Under the pieces are notes generated by a model. It was given only the letters and a program-made list of their open reading frames with translations. It searched no databases and was not told the origin of the DNA. A stretch of 42,831 nucleotides of DNA, taken from contig VGSS01000010.1 of NCBI GenBank assembly GCA_016874935.1, positions 1-42,831 on the forward strand. The letters run 5' to 3'. The stretch's first letter is position 1. Each line of letters begins with the position of its first letter. The translations under genes and the position numbers were made by a program. Source of the DNA: Deltaproteobacteria bacterium (GTDB taxonomy: Bacteria > Desulfobacterota > BSN033 > UBA1163). Positions 33,319 to 40,214 of the stretch are shown piece by piece.

Positions 33319-33826
33319 AGTCCTGATCGCTCAGGATCGCAACGACAATCTTATAAACAGCACCCTCCACGGCTCTGGGTAAGTTCCCGGAAGCATTATT
33401 TCCTTCGTAGGTTTTGGACCATGATCCGTCGCTCTTCTCAACCCTTAAGCGGACGATACAGCGTTGTGAGAACGACCCCCAGAAAAGCCCTACGCTTTCA
33501 ACAGCTATCTTAAAGGTTGTTACACCTTCAGGTTGAACCTGCACTCCCCTGCTTTTGAGTTCGCTTTCTAACTGGCTTACAACTAAACCCGTCCATTGTC
33601 TATAATCTGCGAAATATTTATGGCTGCCCTGAGTGGCAATGAGTGTGAGCTTGGAATCGGCCACCACGTTGACAAAAGAGACCTCCCACTTTGCATCGAT
33701 CGACCCCACTACATCCGTCTTGACGGGAATTGTCCCCCTGGGATAGACAACATGGGAACACCCCGAGAAAAGAAGGACCAGTAACAGGATCAACAACGGA
33801 CAGACAATTTTAACTGATTTAACCAT
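33299..33826 (-). CDS. Conserved hypothetical lipoprotein
   Basis: The 175-residue protein has a hydrophobic signal ending in the lipobox LLFSGC, so it is probably lipid-anchored after processing. The mature part, with KWEVSFVNVVADSKLTL and a repeated YEGNNASGNLP region, is not recognised. No cofactor motif is seen. GGAGAATGAGGAGATGG overlaps the ATG as ribosome binding site. It is transcribed convergently with the LOG gene. Confidence 0.75.
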   Translation of the reverse strand: MVKSVKIVCPLLILLLVLLFSGCSHVVYPRGTIPVKTDVVGSIDAKWEVSFVNVVADSKLTLIATQGSHKYFADYRQWTGLVVSQLESELKSRGVQVQPEGVTTFKIAVESVGLFWGSFSQRCIVRLRVEKSDGSWSKTYEGNNASGNLPRAVEGAVYKIVVAILSDQDFKNAMR

Positions 33827-34002
33827 CTCCTCATTCTCCTTTCTGCAATATTTTCACAACCTGCTCGATGAAACATCACCACGCAGGTCCTCATTTTTAA
33901 TGTTCCTATTATCCTATTTACCCTTTCCCCGAATTTGTTTTATATTAATCTCAAAACGATGGTTGGTCAAGGATATTTAATATGCTAAAATGGGTCTGAA
34001 CA

Positions 34003-34584
34003 ATGCCTCTTGAATTCGAATCCCTCACTCATGGAAAGATTGCATTCGGTTTCTTCAATATCGAAACCGATATGATCCTCCTCAATCAATACTTCTTCTT
34101 TGCGGAGGATTTCTGTCATTATATATCGCAAGCTGCACAGGCCAATGAGCGTATCTTTAAAAGATCATGGGGGATATATCCTTTTCAAAATGGAGCGGAT
34201 ATTGGAAATCTGATGGGTGCAATTTACGGAAGTGACCACAGAGGGTTTATTGGAGAGGTCTATAATCTCTTTCCTTCTCCGAAACATCAGGAAGACTTCA
34301 AGCAGAAACCAGAAGGTAACCATACTCGCGTTTTGATGGAAAGATTAATCCAGAAATATGCCTCAAAAATAAGCATCCACTTTGTGATGGATCAGAAGTC
34401 CGAACAAATTACCATTGGCGAATATCTCTTTGATAAACTTTCTTTCCATGAATTGATCAAATACATCTGGATGGGAGGTTTTCCCCGCTGGAAGGACAAT
34501 CTTCGGCCTGACTATGTTTTGTCGATAGGAAAAGTGATTGATCAATCCACGAATTCTCTTTTCTACGGCCTGAGCTTAAAATGA
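34003..34584 (+). CDS. Conserved hypothetical protein
   Basis: The 193-residue frame starts at ATG 34003 with no strong ribosome binding site. It has a mixed composition with an aromatic N-terminal block (IAFGFFNIETDMILLNQYFF) and no signal peptide or transmembrane segment obvious to me. I do not recognise a family. It lies 12 bases before the nucleoside hydrolase gene, so the two are likely cotranscribed, but nothing links its function to nucleosides beyond this. Confidence 0.65.
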   Translation: MPLEFESLTHGKIAFGFFNIETDMILLNQYFFFAEDFCHYISQAAQANERIFKRSWGIYPFQNGADIGNLMGAIYGSDHRGFIGEVYNLFPSPKHQEDFKQKPEGNHTRVLMERLIQKYASKISIHFVMDQKSEQITIGEYLFDKLSFHELIKYIWMGGFPRWKDNLRPDYVLSIGKVIDQSTNSLFYGLSLK

Positions 34585-34596
34585 GAAGAGGAAGCC

Positions 34597-35523
34597 ATGA
34601 CAAAGAAGGTGGTCATTGATTGCGATGTAGGGGTGGATGATGCCCTTGCCCTTATTCTTGCTTTTCATTCACCGGAGTTGGAAGTGAAGGCAGTGACCGG
34701 AGTGAATGGGAATGTCCCGCTGGACACGGTTTTTACCAATATTCAAAAAATGCTTTCTTTCATCCAGCCTGCTTGTAAGCCTTTGATAGCGAGAGGGGCG
34801 AATCAACCTTTGAAGGGAGAAACCATTCACGCCCATTCCGTCCACGGTCAAGATGGTCTGGGCGGGGCTAAAATTCAATGCGAGGATGGAAAGACATGGT
34901 GGCAGAACTATCCGCGCCATGCGAGCGAACTCATTCTGGAGATGGCCCATCAGCATCCGGATGAAATCACACTCGTTGCCGTAGGCCCCCTCACCAATCT
35001 CGCATTAGCTCTTAAGCAAGACCCTGCGGGAATGAAGAAACTGAAAGAGCTGGTGATCATGGGAGGAGCGGTGCGGACGAGAGGCAATGTCACCCCGTAT
35101 GCTGAATTCAATATCTATTCCGATCCAGTAGCCGCAAAAATCGTTTTTGAATCAGGAATTCCGATCACCCTCGTTCCGCTTGATGTCACCCATCAGGTCT
35201 TCCTCACACCTCGCTGGATGGAAGAAAAGGCCAAACCTCTCAACACCCCTTTTTCCAATTTTCTCATTGAAGCCACAGGGTATGACATTGAAACCCATCG
35301 TTTCAGAAATAGAGATACCATCTTTCTCCACGATCCTCTGGCTGTGGCCGCGGTGATCGAACCTACGTTGGTTAAAATGGAGAGACTTTCCCTTCAGGTG
35401 GAGATACAGGACGGGGAGTATTATGGAAAGATCAGCGAAGTGAAAAAGGGACCGGAAATCGATGTATGCCTTGGAGTGGATGCAGAGAGGTTTTTAGAGC
35501 TTTTTGTGTCGGGACTGAGATAA
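34597..35523 (+). CDS. Inosine-uridine preferring nucleoside hydrolase
   Basis: A 308-residue IUNH-family enzyme that cleaves the N-glycosidic bond of nucleosides. The N-terminal calcium-binding motif DCDVGVDDA is at residues 8-16. Further family features are MGGAVRTRGN, AEFNIYSDPVAA and the catalytic-loop HDPLAVAAV. No signal peptide is visible, so it is cytoplasmic. GAAGAGGAAG precedes the ATG. With the PfkB kinase gene next (about 110 bases downstream) it could form a ribonucleoside salvage pair, in which ribose is released and phosphorylated. Confidence 0.92.
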   Translation: MTKKVVIDCDVGVDDALALILAFHSPELEVKAVTGVNGNVPLDTVFTNIQKMLSFIQPACKPLIARGANQPLKGETIHAHSVHGQDGLGGAKIQCEDGKTWWQNYPRHASELILEMAHQHPDEITLVAVGPLTNLALALKQDPAGMKKLKELVIMGGAVRTRGNVTPYAEFNIYSDPVAAKIVFESGIPITLVPLDVTHQVFLTPRWMEEKAKPLNTPFSNFLIEATGYDIETHRFRNRDTIFLHDPLAVAAVIEPTLVKMERLSLQVEIQDGEYYGKISEVKKGPEIDVCLGVDAERFLELFVSGLR

Positions 35524-35538
35524 TCATGGAAGGGACTT

Positions 35539-35608
35539 ATGTAGCCGCACCCTTTAGGTTGCGTTTCCTAAATCGCAGGCTGAAGCCTTTTAATGGGTGC
35601 GGCTACAT
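35539..35608. repeat. 14-bp inverted repeat between nucleoside hydrolase and kinase genes
   Basis: ATGTAGCCGCACCC (35539-35552) and GGGTGCGGCTACAT (35595-35608) are exact inverted repeats around 42 bases. They could form a long hairpin in the transcript. This is the same class of short dispersed palindrome as those at 23621 and 20850, though of different sequence. Confidence 0.8.
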
Positions 35609-35632
35609 GTTATGAACTTAAGGTGGAAAACG

Positions 35633-36559
35633 ATGTCTACAAAGATTCTTGTCCTCGGCAGTTCGAATGTTGATCTGATTCTCAGAGTTCCCCGTTTCCA
35701 CCACCCAGGGGAAACGATCCGAGCAGATAATCTCACGACCGTCTTTGGCGGCAAGGGCGCCAATCAGGCGATCGCATCAAAACGGTTAGGGGCTGAGGTG
35801 ACCTTTATCACCAGGTTAGGCAACGACTATTACGGAAAGTCTTATCGTCGCTATTTGATCGAGAAGGGGCTTAACCAAAAATCTATTCTCGCGGATAAAA
35901 AAGTCCCAACAGGCATGGCTTTCATCGAATTGGACCCAAAAGGAGAAAACAGGATCGTCGTCTCTCCAGGTTCCAACAGTTCCCTCTCCGTTGATGATTT
36001 AAGGAGGTGTGACCCGCTCTTCGGGAAGATCAAAGCCTTTGTCACACAATTGGAGATTCCCATCGAAACCGTTAGAATGGGGTTGAAGATGGCAAAAAGA
36101 TATGCCGCCCTCTCTCTTCTCAATCCTTCGCCCTCTCGCCCTCTCTCCGCCGAAATCCTTTCTCTGACAGATTTTCTTGTCCCCAACGAATTGGAGGCTC
36201 AGTCCCTCACAGGTTTAAAGATGAGGAAAGACCAAGACCTACCGAGGATAGCTGCGAGATTGCTGAAGATGGGTGTAAAAAATGTAGTAATCACGTTAGG
36301 CCCCAAAGGCCTCTTTTTCAAAAACCGTGACGAAGAAATCCGGATCAAAGCCTTCAGGGTGAAGGTAGTCGACACCACAGCCGCAGGAGACGCCTTTATG
36401 GGAGGCCTTGCCTGTGCCCTCTCTGAAGGGAAACCGATACGGGAAGCCCTAATATTTGCCAACACCGCCGGCGCCTTCGCCACGACCAAGTTAGGCGCCC
36501 AACCCTCCCTACCTTTTAAAAAAGAGGTTGAAACTTTCATCAAGAACCAATCGAAGTAA
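35633..36559 (+). CDS. PfkB-family carbohydrate kinase, ribokinase-like
   Basis: A 308-residue PfkB kinase with the N-terminal GSSNVDLIL, an FGGKGANQAIASKRLG sugar-binding motif and the C-terminal signature DTTAAGDAFMGGLACAL, whose Asp is the catalytic base. Ribokinase is the best guess, from GGKGANQA and the neighbouring nucleoside hydrolase. The start is ATG 35633, with AAGGTGG 6 bases upstream, and not the GTG at 35597 inside the repeat hairpin. Confidence 0.85.
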   Translation: MSTKILVLGSSNVDLILRVPRFHHPGETIRADNLTTVFGGKGANQAIASKRLGAEVTFITRLGNDYYGKSYRRYLIEKGLNQKSILADKKVPTGMAFIELDPKGENRIVVSPGSNSSLSVDDLRRCDPLFGKIKAFVTQLEIPIETVRMGLKMAKRYAALSLLNPSPSRPLSAEILSLTDFLVPNELEAQSLTGLKMRKDQDLPRIAARLLKMGVKNVVITLGPKGLFFKNRDEEIRIKAFRVKVVDTTAAGDAFMGGLACALSEGKPIREALIFANTAGAFATTKLGAQPSLPFKKEVETFIKNQSK

Positions 36560-36603
36560 ATAACATCAATGGTCTTGTGTATGATCAGCCCCACTTTCGA
36601 TGT

Positions 36604-37029
36604 TTAACTTCTATGATTTTCAATAATCTTAATGAGATCGATATAAAAGGCGATGATATCTTTCAGTTCATTGATCAGAACATCATAGAGCGTTTCTGTG
36701 TCTATATGGTTGTAGAGGTGGACAATCCTGTTTCGGAACTGGCTTATTTTGATGTAGGTCTTAGCCTTATCTTTTGGGAGGTAACCGCCCTCATTTAAGA
36801 TCTCGATGATTTCTGCATTTGTATTGGGTGTCTTGAGGCCAAGGGAGGCGATAATATAGCTGCCTATGTCAAGAAGTGCCTGTATAGACGTCTGAAGCCT
36901 GTGCAGGGTGGAGTCTATATTTCTGAAATCGGATGTGAATTCTTCAAATGTCTTATCCTTTAAAATATTTAACTTATCAAGGTTATCTATGATCACATCA
37001 AGTTTTGTCTGGATGTCCCTCTGGTTCAT
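36604..37029 (-). CDS. hepT: HepT-like HEPN toxin (RX4HXY)
   Basis: A 141-residue helical protein of the DUF86/HepT family. RNRIVHLY fits the RX4HXY motif exactly, as in the Shewanella oneidensis HepT ribonuclease, where the tyrosine is the site of AMPylation by MntA. It lies downstream of mntA in the same operon, with an ATGA overlap at 37026-37029. It is a likely RNase toxin held inactive by MntA. Confidence 0.93.
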   Translation of the reverse strand: MNQRDIQTKLDVIIDNLDKLNILKDKTFEEFTSDFRNIDSTLHRLQTSIQALLDIGSYIIASLGLKTPNTNAEIIEILNEGGYLPKDKAKTYIKISQFRNRIVHLYNHIDTETLYDVLINELKDIIAFYIDLIKIIENHRS

Positions 37030-37457
37030 GGCCTGGCATACCTCTTAATCCGACCCTGCAATTGACGTTTTTCTATATATCGAAGGGTAGGTTCAAAGTC
37101 ACAGAAACGAATGATCACCCCTGTTTCAAACCTTATCCTGAACGGAGGATCGCTATCATAAAGGAGAATGCCGGTTCTTAAGACATTGTGCTGAAAGAGG
37201 GTCCCCTTACTGTTAAGGTCTATCAAGTCTACCTCTTTAACCCCCAGTGCCTTAGCCAACCTGTAAGCCAAATAATCTTCCTCATGAAGGAGTTCTCTTC
37301 CATCGGGAGCGTTGCTTTTCAAAAGTACTGCAATATCGGCATCGCTCTCTGGAGTTATTTTGCCGGAGACATGGGAGCCAAATAGATAGGCGGAAGAAAT
37401 ATAAGGGTAATCATTAAAAACATCCTTTAGTTTTTCGAACTGGGCATGAAGTTGCAT
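37026..37457 (-). CDS. mntA: MntA nucleotidyltransferase antitoxin
   Basis: A 143-residue MNT protein with GSHVSGKITPESDADIAV, fitting GS-x10-D-x-D, the catalytic signature of antitoxin nucleotidyltransferases. It is encoded just before hepT with a 4-base overlap, the canonical order of MntA-HepT modules. It would AMPylate the HepT tyrosine. The tail beyond residue 100 is slightly longer than in minimal MNT proteins. Confidence 0.93.
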   Translation of the reverse strand: MQLHAQFEKLKDVFNDYPYISSAYLFGSHVSGKITPESDADIAVLLKSNAPDGRELLHEEDYLAYRLAKALGVKEVDLIDLNSKGTLFQHNVLRTGILLYDSDPPFRIRFETGVIIRFCDFEPTLRYIEKRQLQGRIKRYARP

Positions 37458-37871
37458 TTTCTTCCTCCCCTACCTTCTATCTTTAATCAAAACGCCGTCC
37501 CTTGTCAATGAGGAAAAATAGTCTCATGAACAGCAGTTATGCCGAGGAAAGTGATGGAGATAGCTGCGGCTCTTTCGTGACCGGAGTGAGAAAATATTTT
37601 GACACAACCATTCACTACCCTGATAGGTTATTTAATAAACTGGCTCTTTCTTTTCTTGCATTTCGTTCGATTGCCAAAAGAACAAGAATGAGACTGAAGG
37701 CCGCAATCGTCATTATCAAGGCAAAGAAATGAGGCTCCTATCGTTGCAAGTTTCAACCTTGCCTCTGCTTGTCTTGCTGACGACTCCGCCACAAAAGATT
37801 ACATTGGATTTAGTCTCATTTCTAGGTTAGTATTTGTATTGGAATACGGCCATCAAGAGTGGAATGGTATC
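37458..37871. other. Intergenic region, 414 bases
   Basis: No gene, RNA or clear repeat was recognised. A frame of 76 codons at 37502-37732 lacks a ribosome binding site and any family resemblance, and I judge it fortuitous. Promoters for mntA (minus) and cysE (plus) must lie here. Confidence 0.45.
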
Positions 37872-38549
37872 ATGTGGGAGCGACTGAAGGAAGATATTCA
37901 GACGATAAAAGACCGGGACCCTGCGGCAAAGAACTATGTGGAGATCTTTCTCTGCTATCCGGGTCTTCATGCCATATGGCTTCACCGGATTGCCCATTTT
38001 TTATATAAAAAAAGATGGTACACCACTGCCCGTCTGATCTCTCATCTCAACCGGAGTTTGACGGGAATTGAGATTCATCCCGGAGCAACGATCGGCAGGC
38101 GTCTCTTTATTGACCATGGCATGGGAGTGGTGATCGGGGAAACCACTGAAATTGGCGATGATTGCCTCATCTATAAAGGCGTTGTCTTTGGCGGCACCAC
38201 GCTTGAAAAAAAGAAGCGCCACCCCACCCTTGGAAACCGTGTTATTGTGGGGTCGAACTCCACCATCCTGGGATCTATCATGATCGGGGATGGAGCAAAA
38301 ATTGGGTCCGGCTCTGTGGTGGTTAAGGCTGTTCCACCCGGTGCGACGGTGGTCGGTGTTCCGGGTCGCATTGTTGAGTCACTCACCCCCGAGAAAATGG
38401 ATCTTGATTTCGAACATGGGAATCTTCCGGACCCGCTGTCGGATATTATGAAGATGCTTCTCCAGCTCCACGGCAAACTGGAAGAGAGGGTCAAACGGTT
38501 AGAACGGCTGGAAGATCTGAATAGCAAAAACATTCCCAGCGAGGATTAA
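37872..38549 (+). CDS. cysE: Serine O-acetyltransferase
   Basis: It makes O-acetylserine, the first committed step of cysteine synthesis. The 225-residue protein begins with a helical SATase domain ([17 protein letters not shown]) and continues with the left-handed beta-helix hexapeptides [20 protein letters not shown] and the [19 protein letters not shown] segment. I choose ATG 37872, preceded by a weak GTGG site, because the family begins here; an upstream in-frame TTG at 37839 adds 11 unusual residues. The stop codon shares a base with the iscU-like start (TAATG at 38547-38551), so cysteine supply and Fe-S assembly appear coupled. Confidence 0.93.
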   Translation: MWERLKEDIQTIKDRDPAAKNYVEIFLCYPGLHAIWLHRIAHFLYKKRWYTTARLISHLNRSLTGIEIHPGATIGRRLFIDHGMGVVIGETTEIGDDCLIYKGVVFGGTTLEKKKRHPTLGNRVIVGSNSTILGSIMIGDGAKIGSGSVVVKAVPPGATVVGVPGRIVESLTPEKMDLDFEHGNLPDPLSDIMKMLLQLHGKLEERVKRLERLEDLNSKNIPSED

Positions 38550-38974
38550 TGATGGCAAAGTATCCGAAATTTTTGATGGACCATTTTCAGAATCCTAAAA
38601 ATGTCGGGGAGATCTCCGATGCAGATGGGGTTGGAACCGTAGGCAATGCCTCCTGCGGCGATATCATGCAGATGTATATTAAGGTGGATGGCAACAAAAT
38701 CACCGAGGCAAAATTTAAAACCTTTGGCTGTGGGGCAGCCATTGCAACCAGTTCCATTCTGACAGACCGGATCAAAGGGGCTACGATTAATGAGGCCCTG
38801 AAGATTTCCGAAGAGACATCAAAGGAGGTTCTCTCCCAGTTGCCAAAAGAGAAAACCCCCTGTTTCACCATTGCCATGGACGCATTGAGGCTGGCCATTG
38901 AGGAATACCGTTGCAAGATGACAGGAATCCATGAAAAGGGCGGCTTCGATGCCACAAAGTTGGAGAAAGATTAA
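38549..38974 (+). CDS. iscU: IscU/NifU-like iron-sulfur scaffold protein
   Basis: A 141-residue U-type scaffold that assembles Fe-S clusters. The three ligand cysteines are visible in GNASCGDIM, FGCGAAIATSS and KTPCFTIAMDAL. The start can be ATG 38549 or the next codon ATG 38552 (MAKYPKF). The gene overlaps the end of cysE by a single base. An iscS-type desulfurase is absent from the immediate neighbourhood; the class V enzyme at 19434 is the nearest candidate. The protein ends in a variable tail (GGFDATKLEKD). Confidence 0.92.
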   Translation: MMAKYPKFLMDHFQNPKNVGEISDADGVGTVGNASCGDIMQMYIKVDGNKITEAKFKTFGCGAAIATSSILTDRIKGATINEALKISEETSKEVLSQLPKEKTPCFTIAMDALRLAIEEYRCKMTGIHEKGGFDATKLEKD

Positions 38975-39000
38975 AGAGTTTATTGGGTTCGTTGGGTCTA

Positions 39001-39039
39001 TTGGGTTATTGGGTTAACCCAAGTAACACAATAACCCAA
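39001..39039. repeat. Palindromic spacer repeat
   Basis: TTGGGTTATTG (39001-39011) and CAATAACCCAA (39029-39039) are exact inverted repeats, with TTGGGTT units repeating nearby (38983-39016). The element lies between the iscU-like and QueG-like genes. Confidence 0.7.
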
Positions 39040-39072
39040 GCAACTCAAGTAACTCGATTCAAGGAGAAAGCG

Positions 39073-39981
39073 ATGACAAAGGTGGAAAAGGTTGTTTTTC
39101 TTAAAAACCCGAACAGTGTCCTCGAACAGCTCATTAAAAACTTCATTCACGAGAATAACCAGAACCGGAGAACCCAACTGGACAATGGACTCTACTGGGA
39201 AGATCCCCTGGTCGGGTTTGCCTCGGGAACCGATCCACTCTTTTTTCAATTCAAGTCGTTGATTGGATCATTCCACCTTACCCCGAGAGAGATCATCGCT
39301 GCTGCCTTAAAGGAGAAAGGGAGAGAACTTCTTCTCCCCGAGTACGAGCAGATCAGCGTCATTTCATGGATATTACCCACTGCCGAGGACACCCGGAAAA
39401 GTAATCGCAAGGAAGAAAAATTTCCTTCCAAACTCTGGGCCTACACAAGGGATTTCGGCGAGGCCTGCAATGGCGCTTTGCGAAGACATGTGGTGGGATT
39501 TCTGGAGGATTTAGGTTTTGTGGCGGTTGCCCCTCTCCTGATGCCCACGTTTCGATACTTCCGGGATGAAAAGGTGGGCTGGGCTTCTCCCTGGTCAGAG
39601 CGCCATGTCGCCTACACCTGCGGCCTCGGAACCTTCAGCCTCAACGATGGCTTTATCACCCAGAAAGGAATGGCGGTTCGCATTGGAAGTGTTGTCACAC
39701 TTCTGAAACTGACCCCGAGCGACAAGAAGTACGGCCACTATAAAGAGAATTGCCTCCCCTTCCGGAACGAAAAATGCGGGAAGTGCATCCCGAGATGCCC
39801 TGCCGGAGCCATCTCAGAAGAAGGACATGATAAAGATAAATGCCAGGAATACATCAATTCCGAGCCATTAAAAGCAAAGCGGCTCGAATATGGTTTGCAG
39901 AACCCTCCTCCTGCCTGCGGCCTCTGTCAGACCGGGGTGCCCTGCGAATTCGAAATCCCCAGGCCCAACCTGATCGCCTGA
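39073..39981 (+). CDS. QueG-like 4Fe-4S protein
   Basis: A 302-residue protein with a C-terminal ferredoxin motif CGKCIPRCPAGAI (a fourth cysteine just before it in ENCLPF) and late cysteines in CGLCQTGVPCE. The segment AYTCGLGTFSLNDGFIT is like the QueG (epoxyqueuosine reductase) core, but the N-terminal part is different from QueG and lacks a cobalamin motif that I can recognise. It may reduce a corrinoid or other substrate. ATG 39073 is chosen because AAGGAG lies 6 bases upstream; the longer frame from 38983 crosses a repeat. Confidence 0.75.
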   Translation: MTKVEKVVFLKNPNSVLEQLIKNFIHENNQNRRTQLDNGLYWEDPLVGFASGTDPLFFQFKSLIGSFHLTPREIIAAALKEKGRELLLPEYEQISVISWILPTAEDTRKSNRKEEKFPSKLWAYTRDFGEACNGALRRHVVGFLEDLGFVAVAPLLMPTFRYFRDEKVGWASPWSERHVAYTCGLGTFSLNDGFITQKGMAVRIGSVVTLLKLTPSDKKYGHYKENCLPFRNEKCGKCIPRCPAGAISEEGHDKDKCQEYINSEPLKAKRLEYGLQNPPPACGLCQTGVPCEFEIPRPNLIA

Positions 39982-40214
39982 CCCGTTCAAATGATAAATC
40001 AACATAGGGAATGTTTCCTCTGAAAAAAATGTAAATTGACATAAATATTTCTTGACTTATTCAGTAAGCTTGTATTAAATTATTTCCTATAAATTTAATA
40101 GGGGGCGAACTGGTTACCAGTTCGCCTTTTTTTATGCATTGAAGAATAATGTAAAAAAATTGACTTAACTTATTGAATAAATATGTTCTATTTTATTTTA
40201 AAAAGGAGGGAACG
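39982..40214. promoter_or_regulatory. Leader region with two promoter-like sites and a hairpin between them
   Basis: TTGACT at 40052-40057 is followed by a TATTAA-like box near 40073 and then by the terminator hairpin at 40104-40133. A second TTGACT at 40160-40165 precedes TATGTT at 40182-40187 (16-base spacer), which would start transcription just before AAGGAGG at 40204-40210. The arrangement suggests that the first transcript is cut short and only the second reaches the gene, but this is inferred from sequence alone. Confidence 0.35.
40104..40133 (+). terminator. Intrinsic terminator before the molybdopterin oxidoreductase gene
   Basis: GGCGAACTGG (40104-40113) and CCAGTTCGCC (40117-40126) form a 10-bp perfect stem around TTA, followed by seven T residues (40127-40133). 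It lies about 120 bases after the QueG-like stop codon. It may terminate that gene or attenuate a leader transcript. Confidence 0.88.

Noticed and set aside
37502-37732. 76-codon frame on the plus strand between mntA and cysE
   Set aside because: No ribosome binding site, no recognisable domain, and the sequence looks like noncoding DNA.
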